From: Orbilia blumenaviensis
Lineage: Eukaryota > Ascomycota > Orbiliomycetes > Orbiliales > Orbiliaceae
Reading direction: 5' to 3'
Assembly (NCBI GenBank): GCA_036872755.1
Contig: JAVHNS010000002.1
Location: 372,001 to 436,000 of the forward strand
Length of the DNA: 64,000 nucleotides
The notes below the pieces were generated by a model. That model had not been told where the DNA came from. It did no database searches and was given only the letters and a program-made list of their open reading frames with translations. Both the position numbers and the translations under genes were made by a program. Position 1 is the stretch's first letter. Each line of letters begins with the position of its first letter. Shown piece after piece: positions 12,370 through 25,186 of this stretch.

Positions 12370-12408
<39 letters not shown>

Positions 12409-13730
12409 AGAAAAAAACCATTAAACTGTACAACATGGGCGTTTTCGGGGTTTATAATTTTTTTCCTTCTGCTTTTTCATAATTCCCTGACTGTCCATGT
12501 AACTAGAGAGAGCATGCCACAATACCTTTTGCTTTTTTTACACGTCCCCTTATTATTATTCCCTTCGAAGTAACATGCTTCGTTTTACATATCTGAACGC
12601 CGCCGAATAGACCGAACGAGATGGAAGGCACTTTTCTTCTTCCTTTTATTTTCTTTTCTTTTCTGCGCATCTGCGTTAACCCCCCACAATTCAATTGCTG
12701 AGGGAAGACGTCGGGGTGAGACCGGTTTGCGCAGATGGGACGGCTGCGAGGCGTGAATGGCATCCCCCCCCCCCCCCCCCCCCCTTCACCCCCACTATAG
12801 AAACTGTGCTGCCCGCTTTTTATTATATTTTTCTTTTATGCAGGGTTAAGCTTAAACTCTGCCCCCCCTGTGGTGCCGGGGTTGGTAGCTATCCTCGACC
12901 TCCAAAAAAAAAAAAAAAAAATGAAAAAAATGAAAAGAAAAAAAGTGAACACCGGGAAGAGAGAGGGGGCGATTGCAAGACAGCGCAGCAGTGCATGAGA
13001 GTGCCGTGGAGATGGGATGTTATATACGTTATTGTTATTATGCTATGCTCTTACTTGTCATGCCATTGTGCTTGTATACTGGGGGTGGTGGGAGCTCTGT
13101 TCTGTTATGTTCTGTTCTGTTCTTGTCTGGGGGGGTAGCTTATGGGTAGGGAGCTTACCCGGGAGCTGGCCATGCGGTATCGATAAGAAGCTGGGCGGCG
13201 CTGGTTTGTGAATTTCGTCATAAAGCAAGGGGAGAGAGGGAGGGAGGGAGGCTACCTTAAAATAAAATACCATCCTTCGGAGATTCATTCTTACGAGAAG
13301 TTTTTTTACCTTCAGCTCCCTTTTGAGTAGACATCTTTCTCTTCTCTTCTTTTCCTTTCCTCTTTCTTTTTTTTTTAATAAGAAGAAGAAGCTGAGGCTG
13401 GAGTTAAAAGTTAAAGTAAGCTATAGGAGGTTCATATGTATCTTTTCTTTCTTTCTAGCTCTAATAACTAAAACTCCCCCGCAGGCAGGCCACGTCTGGA
13501 TTTTATTACACGACCCGTGCCCACACCGACGTTAGAGCTTCAAGTCGCTCATTCCCTCGCAGGACTTTTCTTTCTAAAAAAAAAAAAAAAAAAAACAAGA
13601 GTCAAAAGTCAAGAGTTTTTTTGATCATCAACCAGCATCTTCACGGCTTACAGGATCATTAATACACATCCACCCGGCGGTACCACTCGCTATTTCAACG
13701 AGAGAGAGAGAATATCGATATCAAAAAAAG
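12325..13730. other. Spacer: RPB6 3' flank and oxidoreductase promoter
   Basis: No gene is visible. The spacer contains homopolymers of about 30 T (12375-12404) and about 21 C (12764-12784), an A run near 12905 and another near 13577. From 13320 a pyrimidine-rich leader runs towards the next ATG. Confidence 0.6.
12764..12784 (+). repeat. Poly-C tract of about 21
   Basis: An uninterrupted cytosine run of about 21 bases lies in the RPB6 3' flank. Long C/G homopolymers are much rarer than A/T ones in fungi. The exact length in an assembly is unreliable. Confidence 0.9.
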
Positions 13731-14541
13731 ATGGACCAGCAGCAGCAAGAACCCCTCGACAGCCGTTACCTGCCCACGGTGGCCATTCTGGCACCTGGTG
13801 AGATGGGGACGGGTATTGGTATCATGCTCCGACATTATGGATATACCGTTGCTACTCAATTATTCGGTCGAAGGTATTTTAATCAATTTACTTCCCTTAC
13901 CTTCTTTTTAATATAAGGTATATATATAGTGGTTGGGGGTTCTGATATTTAAAAATGTAATATAGCGAGTACACGGTCACCAGAGCCCGGGATGCACAAT
14001 TCCACTGCTACCCCTCAGACGAAGACATCATCGCCGAATGCACCTACGTATTCTCCATCGTCCCGCCTTCAGAAGCCATCTCCACAGCCCGCAGAATCGC
14101 AGAGGCAGCATTAAGCTTCGCAACCGCCGCAATAGCACCCGAACAACCCCCCGCCCCACTCTACTTCCTCGACCTGAACGCCACCTCCCCGGCAACAGCA
14201 CGCGCGATCGCAGCTCTGTTCAACGGGGTAAACATCAAACTTGCGAATAATCCGGCCGGTAGGAGGATCGTGTTCATCGACGGTGCTATCATCGGGGGAC
14301 CGCCGAAGTTGGATCCTCACAATGGAGAGTGGTTTAAGCCGAATATTATGCTCAGCGGGCCGACGAAGTTGTCGTTGACGGCGTTTAATGAACATGATGA
14401 TGCTACTACGCTGGTGGAGAGTGAGGAGGATGATGGGGAGGTTTTGGAACGGGTGTTGGGGGTTAAGTGGGTGGGGAATGAGATTGGGCAGGCGAGTGGG
14501 GTGAAGATGTGTTTTGCGAGTCTTACGAAGGTGTGCTTTTT

Positions 14542-14579
<38 letters not shown>

Positions 14580-15092
14580 GGATTGATGTGGATGCTAACT
14601 TGGAGGGGGGGATTTTAGGGACTGACGGCTCTAGCGATTGAGTCGTTCACTACGGCGGCGTCATTGGGCTTGCTCAAGCCGCTGCAGGACCAGCTCGCCG
14701 AGAAGACACCCTTGATCTCCAGCTTCGTCAACAATGCGATCGTGCAGATGCCACCCAAGGCGTACCGGTGGGTCGGGGAGATGGAAGAAATCGCCGACAC
14801 ATTTCACGAAGAAGGCGGGTTTGACAAAACGATCTACCAGGGTACAGCCGAGGTGTTCAGGACTATCAATGAGGATACGGAATTGGGAAGAGAGAGGACG
14901 GGATCGAGGACCCGAGGTAAGACGGTTGAGGATGTTACCACGCTGCTCGCGGAAGGGATGAAGCATCGTAGGGAGAGGCTTTTGAAGGCTGGGGCGGCGG
15001 TTGATTCTACTACCGGACCTGCTTCTGCTTCCGCGGGGAACCCGAAATTGGCGGAGGCGCTGGGTGGGCTGAAGATTGAGGAGAAGAAGTAG
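13731..15092 (+). CDS. NAD(P)-dependent 6-phosphogluconate-dehydrogenase-like oxidoreductase (DUF1932 type)
   Basis: Three exons, 13731-13873 (phase 2), 13966-14530 (phase 0) and 14619-15092, give 393 residues. The N-terminus has a Rossmann dinucleotide-binding loop, LAPGEMGTGIG, near residues 20-30. A beta-hydroxyacid-dehydrogenase NAD-binding domain follows, including YFLDLNATSP and FIDGAIIGGPP segments typical of this superfamily. The C-terminal helical half, with its Lys-rich SGVKMCFASLTKG stretch, fits the DUF1932 domain of 6-PGDH-like proteins rather than true gluconate-6-phosphate dehydrogenase. The substrate is unknown. The length suits the family (about 300-400 residues), with a short disordered charged tail. 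The second intron carries a run of about 32 T between its donor and its gctaact branch site. The fold is well supported; the reaction is not. Confidence 0.8.
14544..14575 (+). repeat. Poly-T tract within oxidoreductase intron 2
   Basis: About 32 consecutive thymines fill most of an 88-nt intron, between the GTGTGC donor and the gctaact branch site. Its length polymorphism would change intron length without affecting the protein. Confidence 0.9.
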
Positions 15093-16792
15093 AGTCATAC
15101 ATACTTTTTCCGTACATTGCAGAGAGAGATATAGACACCGATGCCGTCTCCGTCTGTGGTCTTTTTTCTTTTTACTTTTTTTTTTCTTCTTCTTCGAGCG
15201 GTTATTGTGTGACGGAGGACGACAGTGGTTGATAGACGGGGGCGGGATGGAATGGTGGGGTTTTTAGGTCCTCTCTCTCTCTCTTTCTTCTATACTACCC
15301 TCCCCAGGTCTGTTTGATAGTCGGGGTTGGCCAGGTTCTTGCGTCTTTTTTTCGAAGAAGAAGACTATGATTCATGGGGGGTGTGTGCATGGTTTAGTTC
15401 TAGCCTGTCCTTTTTTTCCCTTTCTCTCTTCTCTTTTGTCTAAGGCTCTTTTTTTTCTCTTTTCTTTCTGTTCTAGCTTTTACTTTATGATGATTAAAAA
15501 TAAGCAGATGGTCGTGTCTGGATTGTGAGCAGTGGTTTATAGGCTTTAGGCCAACTTTCATGGTACGGTTTCCAGAAGCGGGCTGATTCGTTGAATATAA
15601 TATGGAATGCATTAATGCAATTTTTTAATATCATAGTTCTATATAGCAAGGGATTGATAATGGTGTTGAGCCGTAGAACCTAATTGTAGTGGTGACTATA
15701 AAATCTTACGATTGCAATATATATGTTATTTTAGGTGCCGTACTAGGTACTTGGGACAGGATTAGGACGTGTAAGTAGGAAGGGGCGGTGGTCGGATCGG
15801 AGCTTGGAGTTTGGAGTTTGGAGTTGACGGTATGCGGCGTGCTGGTTACAACATACATACTTACCTACTTACTTAGCTATCTAGCTAGCTACGGCACCGC
15901 CGTACTATGGGCGGGACGCCGGGTTGGTATCGTATCGTATCTTTGCTTATAATAGTACTAGTGCTAGTACAGGTAGTAGTATCATTCCGTATTGATAGCT
16001 ATACGTAGCCGATATCGATATCGATATCGATCTCAACGGGTTGTGTTTAAGCTTCCCCCAACGGATTGTGGGTACATAGGTAGATAGCTAAGTACTGGAA
16101 TAGGTGTACATAATGTAGGTATATATATAGTCACTTTTGCCTAACTACCTAGTTAGTATACTTGTAAGCTACTATAGCTTATGCAGGACGTGGTATAGTA
16201 GTAGTAGGTAGATTTCGATCCAGATATTACAGGACAGGACAGGGCATGTGCATGCAGTAAGTAGGCTAGGGAACCCGAGAAACGATACGCATTTTTTTTT
16301 TTTTTTTTTTTTTTTTGTTTTGCGAAAGGCGATAGGGAGAAGCAAAAAGGTAACGTTAACGTAGTTTTTGGTTTAGAAGAAGGGCGATAACGAGATTTTA
16401 TGTAAGTATGGTGGTATATTGATTGATTGACAGCTGGACGGGAACGAACGAATGAACTGAACGCATTTCGATTTGATTGATTGATTAAGTGTGTGTCTGG
16501 TTTGCAAACAGCGCATACACGCATATTGGGGGAAACTTAATAGGTGTTTAAACCAGTGTGGTTTAGCTGGGCTGGCTGGAGTTATGTTTTTGGTTGATTG
16601 ATTGCGATTTTTTATGTCGATTGTCTAAGTATGGTATGGAGCTCATGGAGCTCGGGAGGTGTGATGTGATTGCTGATAGCATTGCTGTGGATTTTATCTT
16701 TGGGTTTTTATTTGGTTCTCAACAAAGTGTGTCTGTGTGTGTATGGGTGTGGATGTGTGTCTACTGGACGGCAGGATTGATGTAATCACTAC

Positions 16793-16827
16793 CGATATGA
16801 TATGATATGATATGATATGATATGATA
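16793..16827. repeat. ATATG pentanucleotide microsatellite
   Basis: About seven tandem copies of ATATG lie in a gene-free spacer. It is the longest perfect pentanucleotide repeat that I see in the window. Confidence 0.9.
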
Positions 16828-17317
16828 GGGTATGACTGGGATTGATCGCTTTTTCTTCGATCAGTACGGGACAGTACGGTGCTCCTTGCAGTGCAGCGCA
16901 GTGCAGCGGCAGGGCAGTTGCATTGAAGCGGGCTAGGTTGGGGTTGGGTTGGGTTGGGTTCTGCATTCCCGAGCCAAGGGCAGGCCGGACCAGATCAAAC
17001 CTATACGTCTACAGAAAGTACCCACGTAGACGGGCTACATAGCCTTTCCTGCGCCATAGACAGGAAAGGGACGTCAAAGGAACTAACTTTGGTGGTATAT
17101 TCCCGACAGCAACGGGTGGCATGGCATGGCATAGCATGGGGGAAATGGTTCTTTTGTGCGTGGGACGAGGGGTACTATCTTATTGGGTGAGCGTCGGGAT
17201 GGGCCCTCATTGCATCGGGTGGGGGAATAAACGTAATTTCGGTTTTCCTCTTCCCCTCATTGCAGATTGCAGATTGCGGATTGCATATTGCGGGTTCACT
17301 GCACTCCACTCTTTTTT

Positions 17318-17341
17318 CACTCACTCACTCACTCACTCACT
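17318..17341. repeat. CACT tetranucleotide microsatellite
   Basis: Six tandem copies of a CACT/TCAC unit lie in a gene-free spacer and are followed closely by a CT dinucleotide run. Confidence 0.85.
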
Positions 17342-18868
17342 TTTTTGATCACTCTCATTCACTCACTCTGTCGCTCTCTCTCTCTCTCTCTTTCTCGCCT
17401 GTGATTGTGTGAGATGGTGGTTGGTTGGTTGATTGGTGGTGATAATGGGTGGTGATTAGGGAGGTGTGTCTGTTTCTTTATCTATCTTTTGGGGGGGTAG
17501 GGGGATAGGAGGGGAGGGAAGAAGGAGCAGTCGCAGCCGGTGCGGTGGAGTGAATGGGCTTATGGCCAACCCCCCCGTTTTTACTAATATTGCTGTAATC
17601 CGACTGTCTGTCTGTCTTTCTTAACATCATCGCTCTGTCCGCATGGCCATTCGTCGTCATTCGTCGTCATCTATTCTGTCCTATACGCTACTGTCGGAAA
17701 TATATTTATTCTATCGGATACGATATCGAATCCTTTGAACTGCAGGCATCTTTTGCACAAACTGATACCATACTTACCTAAAGTATTTTGTTTGTTTTGC
17801 ATAGAATCCTCCAACAGTTCAACAGCGCTGCGGTGTGATAGTGCTTTCCTGATTGACTGCCTTGAGAGAGAGCTGTGCTGTGCCTTAATTGCATTGGGGT
17901 CCCCCCGGCTGGTCCAGCTTCAGATATTCCATATTCTTCGATTCTATTAGTCCACTCACTTCACTTCACTCCCTAAACAGAAGATAGCAGCAGTAGTAGT
18001 TTTAGCTGTCGCTCGTTCCGTTCAGCCATCCATCCAGCCAGCTAGCCACCATCCGACCCAATCGAAGCTTCTCGCTCTCGGGTCGTTTAGGTTCCCTTAC
18101 TTGACTTGACTTGACTTGACTTGGTGTAGTCCCTTCTTCTGGTAGTGCACCCCCCCGGGAACCTCTCATATAACTTCTCGGGACTTACCTCCTGCTTTTT
18201 CTTGAACTTCTACAATCTTTCTATCGCTTATTACTTACTTATCATTCGAATTATTTTTATCGTCATCATTACTACTACTATTATTCATCATTGTCGTCGG
18301 AATATCGTCATACGGACATATACTCTCCTTATTTACTTGGGAGTACTTTTTTTTATTGGTTACATGCGCAAGAAGTCCCAACTGACTACTGTTTGACGAA
18401 ACGAAATCCAACGAAACGAACTACTGCTTGCTGCTGCTACCCCCCATTCTTATTCTTCTATTTATTCTTCTCTCCAAAGACGCACGCACGCACGAACGAA
18501 CGAACGGATAGACCGACGGAAGAGCGAGCGAACGAGCGAAAAGAACAAACGAACGAACAAAACGGAAGTACCGAAATTCGCAATCTTTAGACGACACCTT
18601 GTGTAATACGGTGCACTCGTACTCCTGTCCACGCATAGATAGCTAGGCAGGAATACAGAACCGATCTACCGGTCTTTCTCTCTCTCTTGTCTCCTGTGTT
18701 CTCGCCTTTTCTGCTCTTTCTTCCTCTCCCGGGTATATTTTACTCTAGGAGAGAAGCAGAAGTAAGAACGGCAGAAAACAGAACAGAACAGAACAGACAG
18801 TCAGGCGGAAAGAGTAGCCCTTCGGGACCCTTCCTTTTTTTATTGCCCGTAAAGTCCGTGCCGACTTA

Positions 18869-19132
18869 ATGCCAGCACCTCCATCCTTTGACGCCCCGAA
18901 TTCCGCATCCCCTTACAATAATACTTATCAGCAACAAGTCGCCCAGCGCCAGGCTTTGTACCAAAGATCTCAAGCGCAGAATCTCAATCACTTTGGACCG
19001 AGCGGTCAGTCCGGTGGAAGTAATAATAATAATAATAATAACGGAAGCGGTAACAACAACAATAACAACGGGAATATTGATAGTAAGAGCCTGATCGGTG
19101 GGAGGTTTAAGATATACCCTAGGGAATTGTAA
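18869..19132 (+). CDS. Orphan Gln/Asn-rich ORF, possibly a first exon
   Basis: This is an 87-codon open frame from ATG 18869, with a promoter-like pyrimidine-rich region upstream. The product is Pro/Ala at the start, Gln-rich in the middle (YQQQVAQRQALYQRSQAQN), then two Asn runs, and ends GGRFKIYPREL. The stop codon TAA lies inside a perfect GTAAGT donor motif at 19129-19134. The frame may therefore really be a first exon ending at 19128 in phase 2, with the visible stop lying in an intron. I could not find a convincing downstream exon: the 20505 gene does not join in frame, and an acceptor near 19290 gives only a short, odd C-terminus. I do not recognise the product. Confidence 0.4.
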   Translation: MPAPPSFDAPNSASPYNNTYQQQVAQRQALYQRSQAQNLNHFGPSGQSGGSNNNNNNNGSGNNNNNNGNIDSKSLIGGRFKIYPREL

Positions 19133-20504
19133 GTAAACACTTCTTCTTTTTTAGTTTATTGTTGTTGTTGTTCATAACGAATCATAATTGTATCATTTCT
19201 TGTCTATGTATCCCCTTTCACCGAGGGACGTCGACCGCTTGTTCTTCTTTTGATTTTGCACTAAGCTATATACATATAGCTTCCTGTTGGGTGCTTTGCT
19301 GCTGGGTGGAACCTCCCCCCTTTAGCTCCATTTACGGCACTAGTTTCTTGTTGCTTCGCTGTTACATCATCGGCCTGTCGCCGGGGTCTTATCCCGTAGC
19401 TGCTGTTGGTCCAATACAATAGTCGGTGGTCAACGGGGTCTTCCTAAAGCAAGCAAGCCACCCAAGCTTTCGGCTCGAGCTTATCACATCACTGGTAGCT
19501 CAGCTCAGCTCAGCTCTCTCTCTTCCAGTCACAATCACTGGCTTGGTTGGAAAAAAGGGAGCATACATATACATTTACATTACATACATGCATAACTGCT
19601 ATTACATGTGTTTATGTATATACATATACATATGCGTATGCGTATGTACGATGTAGGGTGGATTCCCCTTCCCTTCCCTTCCCTAGCTAAGCTTGATATC
19701 CTGCCTGAGTCATCTGATGCTGGGGAGTCCGCGGCTTAGCGCCAAATGACGACCTTGCTTCACATTCCGACGCCCAGCCCAATTCCAGGCCAGGCACGGA
19801 GCAGGAACAAGAGGTGCAAAAAGCAGGCACCCGACAGGGCCACTCCTGGGTGTTCTTGAGGCCTTATATCATGCAGTCAGCGTCATGCCCTCACACCCAT
19901 GCCCATACACAAAGTATACGTGCTACGATACTTCTATATGTATAATCCCCCCCCAAAGGAATCATTCGACATTCGACCTCTGTTCCCGAGTAACGCTTAA
20001 CGTTGGTCCTTGCCTGTTGATCCACAACGCATCTGACCTCATCCCAACACATCGACCGCCGTTGAACGCTTCGAGACAACATTTTGCTTGCTTGAAACTT
20101 GCTCTTCCTCAGAACCGCTTTCATCCCGCCTGTCTGACTCTGCCTGCCGCTCCTTGATTCTTCAATTTCCACCATTCAACCCTTTTTTTGGGAGATTTTG
20201 ATTTCTTTTCTTTTCTTTTCGTAAAGAGGAACGAAGCCGAGTTTCTTAGATCCATCCTCTTCTTAAATCTTTGAAGATACCCTTTCCGTAAATTTGCAAC
20301 TTCTCTGCTTCTTCTTCTTCCTCTTCCTCTTCTGAGTCATCAAACTATTGTTGTCAACATCCGGTTGTTTTTTGTCTTTGATCGTTCGAATATTGGTCCG
20401 ATAACCCTCCTCGAGGGGGGAACACTTGTTCCCTTTTTTTCAATAAAAAAATTAAATAATACCAGCTGGATTCCTATCCTAAGGAACACCACAAAGCTAA
20501 CCTC
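19133..20504. other. Spacer or long intron before the BCAS3 gene
   Basis: No confident gene is present. An open frame over about 19725-19935 has balanced composition but no ATG or splice partner in phase. Tandem CAGCT copies lie near 19500-19515 and TACATA-like tracts near 19565-19650. From about 20190 the plus strand is strongly CT-rich (TTCTTC and CCTCTT), which suits the promoter of the next gene. Confidence 0.5.
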
Positions 20505-23500
20505 ATGCCTCGTCGAAAACTGCGCCGTTTCGAGGACGACAGTAATAGAACCTTCCCCCAGGTCCAGCCGCAGCAGGTCCAGCAGAAGACCACATCTCCG
20601 CTACTATCCGCATTCACAACAGCTTCCTCCCTCCCCTTCAACCTTCTGGGTAACTCCCCTCCGCCGTCCGTATCGCCACAGCTCTTAGGCAGCTCTCCGA
20701 GTTATCACGGGCCGGCAGGCGAGTACAGTAGTCCCCAGAATCACATCTCGATCCCGAATTCCTTCCCTAGATCGTATCATTCTCAGGTTTCCGGAATTAA
20801 TACTGGTGGAGTAACACCTCATGCGATAAGTCCGCCAACAGGTCCCGGCGGGCGGGCCTTGCAGCAGCACCACCATGGCTCCTCGTACCCTGATCAGAGG
20901 GGCACAAGTGTGTATGCTACCAGTCCAACCCCGAGTTACCTGTCTGTAAGAGGTGGACCACGACCGCCGGCTCATTCGGGCCATCTGCGACCTGGAGATG
21001 GCGGGTGGGCGTTTTCGTTCGACATATTAGATGATCTTGAGGGACTTATTGGTTCGGAATCAGCTCAGAAAGCTTCGGGGAACGGCGTCGTTGGAACTGA
21101 TGTTGTTTGCTTGGGCTGGGAAGGCGGTGTTGACGTTTGGAAGGTTGGGAGAGGGGTTGTGGAGCTTGTTGCGAGGATGAGTGGACTGCCTGGAACTGTC
21201 GTCGGTGCTAAAGTAAGTGAATACAGATATCCTATCTCTCTCTTTCTCTTTCTCTTTCTTTTTGCTAGAAGCTGTAGAGTTGTGAGAAAGAGTTGTTTCA
21301 GAGACTAGCATTTGCTGACGATGACGTCATTTCGTTAGATTCTACCCACGCCGAGACGAGACGACCCCATCGCCCATTTGCGCCCATTAATTTGCCTGGT
21401 CATGCACTCGCCCGTCGTCCCGAAGCATGCGGACGACGAACACGAGGATGGATCGCCGACTCCGTCAGAAAATTCTAGGCCTGCCAGCGCTGCTTCAAAC
21501 AGGTCTGCGGACCAGCATCCTCAGCACTTGGCGGAAGAATACCAGACGTCCGTGGAGATTTACTCGTTGTCACGAAGAATTCACGTTGCTACGTTGTACA
21601 AGTCGCCTTACATTCCAGTTGGGGTCAATGGAATCCCTGCACCCCTTGGAATCCGAGTTGAAGTCTCCAATATCGGCGGTACTGGAAATATTGTAGCTGT
21701 TGGAATCGCAGGAACTGGCGAGGTGTTTTTGTTCGCTGATTCTAGACCTGCTGGGACACGCAAGAAACGAGCTGGAGCGACTGACGACCGGTCATGGCAC
21801 TGCTGGGGCAAAGTTTGGACGAATATCTATGTCGAGGGCAGGGGTAGCTCTCCCGGAAGCTTCAACGCTGAATACGGCAGTGAAAACCTGCCTAGCGTCA
21901 AGTCTGGGTTGCCGATCTTCTCCCTTGAAGGCAGGTGGCTTGCGTACTGTCCCCCCTCACCTAGCGCTCAAGCTTTGAGGATGGGAACACCATTTCCATC
22001 TGTTGGGGGTACTGCAATTGGCGCACCAAACTTACCATACCCAGCGGTCCCACAGCCGCAGGCTAATACATACGTCGACGTCCCTGAGGACGAACCGATT
22101 TTGAATCGTGTTGCCAGGGAGGTTACACAGGAGGTCATCAGGGGCGCGAAGTGGATGGGTGAACAAGGGATTCGAGCTATGAAAAACTACTGGAACGGGT
22201 ATAACAGTGCCAATAATAGTAATGGCAACAGTCCACCGGGATCAGGAATTAAGATCGGACCGAACCCTGCAGGGAGCAATGGTGTCAGTGCGTTAGGTAT
22301 GCAGGTCCAGGAGATGCGGGAGCGGGAGCGGGAACTTGCATCTCTTGGCCCGGGTAGCGGCATATCCCCTGGAAAGAACGGATACCAAGGTAATGGGAGC
22401 AATTCTGGACTTGCGACTGTCAGTTCCTCTGAGCCTGTTGTTATTTCGATTATGGATCTCGGTAAAGGTATGGCTCAAAGTCATAAAAATGAGCCCCTGA
22501 CTCCGCAGACGACATTCCAGCCATTACAGGGGGCCAGCTTCCTTTCCTTTGCCCCTGGAGGGATGGCCTTGTTGGTGGTCAGCATCAAGGGAGACGTGGT
22601 TCACGTTTGGGACTTGCTGAAGGCTATGCATCAGCCGCCTGTATCCGCAAATGCTCAATCGAAGGGTGGTAAATCTAGCCCTAGCATTGCCGACGCCTCT
22701 GCTATTGCTGTTAACGGCAGACTTGCAAATGGCCACCATGCCGGCAGGCATGTTAGGCAGATCGCTAGGTTCACCCGTATGACGGTTGCGCACGTTGTCG
22801 ATGTGGTTTGGTCAGCTCCGAAGGGAGATAAAGTTGCTATCGTCACCGAGAAGGGGACGGTTCACTTCTACGACATGCCTGGTAACGCCTACCAATGGCC
22901 ACCACCCAAACGGTTCATTCCACAACCGAAGCCTCAACAAGGTGGGGTTAGTGGTATGGTCAGCTCGGCTGGACAAGCTGCTGCAAGTCTTTTGACGAAT
23001 GCACAGCCGCTTGTTGTTGCTGCCCGCCGGAGGAGACGGAGCTCTAGTGGTAGTGCTAATGGTGCGAGTATTGGGAAGGATAGTACGCTTGGGAGCAGTA
23101 GCAATTCTGTTCCGCAGGCGAACGCTACCGTTCATCGTGTTGCTCTTCCTTACGGACCTGGAGCACCCGGGATGGGATTCGTCAGGTTTCTTGGTGGGAA
23201 GGAGTATGGCTATGTTGCGATGATTGGGGGTGGGACTTTGAAGATCTACGAAAGCAAGACCTCTACAGTCGCTAGAAGGAAGTCGTCTTCTCACGATGGC
23301 GGCGTTGTTACGGCTGGTTGGTTGGAGTACGAGCTTCCGGGTTTGCCAGAGGGCGTCCCCACTGGTGTTCCGGAGCCCCTCGATGATGAAGAGGAGCCTA
23401 CTTCTCCGATCTCGGTGGGTGAAGATGGTCCAAAGTCTGAACCGACTGTGCTGCCAGGATACTGGGGCGGGAAACTCCCCGTACCTCCACCTACCTTAAA

Positions 23501-24107
23501 GAACAAGGATTTGCAGAAGGAACACATCGAAACGCCACTGTCCTACGCTGAGATTGATACCAACCCTCCGTACCCTCCAATTCACTCCGACCGCCATGTT
23601 ACCCTTTCGGTTTTCAAGGAAGAGAACTCCATTGCGGCCAGCGCCACCTGGCATCTCAACATCGCACCATCCAACGACACTGTCTGGGTGTTTGGTAGAA
23701 ACATTCCCTTCGAAAAACTGGATATCGGTTTCGCTAAGGGCGATGTGGAGTTCGTTGAGAGCAGCGATGGGTTAGTCGAGGCGATGGAGAGCGGTATGAG
23801 ACTTGAGGAACGTCAACAACAGCTCCCAAAGCCGTCGAGATCCAAGTATTCTCGCATTACGACTCCGCCTCAGATCTCGGAGGTTGAAGAGCCCATGATC
23901 TATGAAATTCCATCGGCATCTACGCTCAATACTCTCCCGAAGCCAACGAAAGTTGATAGTGCCTCGGCGGTGGCAGAGAAGAAGAAGGGCTTTAAAAAGA
24001 AGAAGGGCGGCAAGCGGGTGGACCCCCCGGCTAATGCCTTAAGTGACGAAGGATTCTTTGAAGAAGGAGCCGAGGTTTTGGATGAAAATAAGAGGCAACA
24101 ACAGTAG
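20505..24107 (+). CDS. BCAS3-family WD40 protein (autophagy-associated)
   Basis: Two exons, 20505-21212 and 21339-24107, joined in phase 0 across a 126-nt gtaagt intron, give 1158 residues. The N-terminal 160 residues are Pro/Ser/Gln-rich and disordered. A beta-propeller follows, with blades visible as VVCLGWEGGVDVWKVGRG (before the intron), ILPTPRRDDPIAHLRPLICL (directly after it), SFAPGGMALLVVSIKGDVVHVWD and VVWSAPKGDKVAIVTEKG. The segment near 479-520 (DEPILNRVAREVTQEVIRGAKW) and the late TVWVFGRNIPF-type region fit the BCAS3 family. Mammalian BCAS3 binds PHAF1 and phosphoinositides and is recruited to forming autophagosomes; fungal members are little studied. The C-terminus is Lys-rich (KKKGFKKKKGGKR) and then acidic. 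The exact N-terminus is uncertain because the frame stays open a little upstream of the ATG. Confidence 0.8.
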
Positions 24108-25151
24108 GGCTAAAGCGTTTTTTGTATTTGCTTTCCTTTTGGCCTTTTTCCTTCCCTCAGAGCACTTCGATCATTTCTTCACCTGCCAACGATTCCCGTG
24201 AACTCGTTTTGATGATTCTCGAAGGAGAGAAGAGAGACGGTTACGCAAATCTATTGGGCTTCTTCTTTTACTTTCACTTTTCTCCCCCTGCGTCACTCAA
24301 CTTGGCGACGTTCGCTCCTGACCCCCCCTTTTTGCTTCCTTTTCTTATCTTTGCTTCTGCGCTTGATGTTTTATTCGGCAGCATGTCATCTGGAAGTTTT
24401 TTTTTTTCTTTCTTTTTCTAACTAAATAACTACTGGGTGTAATTTTTCTTTTCTGGCATGAAACTGGGGCGTTCTTTTTTATTGTGATAAATTCAACTTT
24501 CTTTTTTTTTCCTTCCTATTCCCATCCACCTATTATATCCAAATATTTTTTTACAATTACTACTTACTGGTGCATTATTCCCCCGAGAGCTGTTGCATTT
24601 TCTGTCTTTTTCTTTACCGTGAATGTCTTTTTTATGTCGTTTTTTTTTTATAGACCTAACATAACCTATACCCCCACAATTATTCTCTACTCTACTCTAG
24701 CCCTCTCTTTCCCAGGAATCTAAGGGACGGTGGGCGTTTTTAAAGAGGAGAAACAAATTTAAGAATGTTATACATACCCATATCCCCATCTTCTTATTCT
24801 TATTCTTCGGTGTGTTTTGATATCTATCTATATTGTGGATTTGGCGTCACGAATCTCCTCTTCTGTATTCTGTATTCTGTATTCTTTATTTCTTCTTCTT
24901 CTTGGTAACGGCGACGACCACATGTATACCCGGCACATGCAGAGACCTATCTCTACTCCTTTTTTTTTTTTTTTTTTTTTTTTGCTACATCACCACTTCA
25001 TCATACACTGGAGCACAGAAAAAAAACGAAACGAAACAAAACAAAAAAAAGAAAGAACATAAGGGTGTTTATTTTACTGAATCTGAAATGCTTGGAAAGG
25101 GAGGGAGGGGAGGGAGGGATAAAGACGGTTTGGAGTTTTTTCTTTCTTCTT

Positions 25152-25186
<35 letters not shown>

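Larger units (their letters stand above)
15093..18868. other. Spacer of 3.8 kb, repeat-rich
   Basis: No gene can be supported. The spacer contains CT runs (15275-15290), a T run near 16290-16316, an ATATG repeat (16793-16827), a GGGTT-like G-rich stretch (16934-16960), a CACT repeat (17318-17341), a CT run at about 17370-17395 and a TTGAC repeat (18099-18125). The last 200 bases before 18869 look like a pyrimidine-rich promoter. Confidence 0.6.

Noticed and set aside
19725..19935. 70-codon open frame before the BCAS3 gene
   Set aside because: It has no ATG. The donor of the orphan ORF at 19128 is phase 2 and cannot reach it in frame through any visible acceptor.
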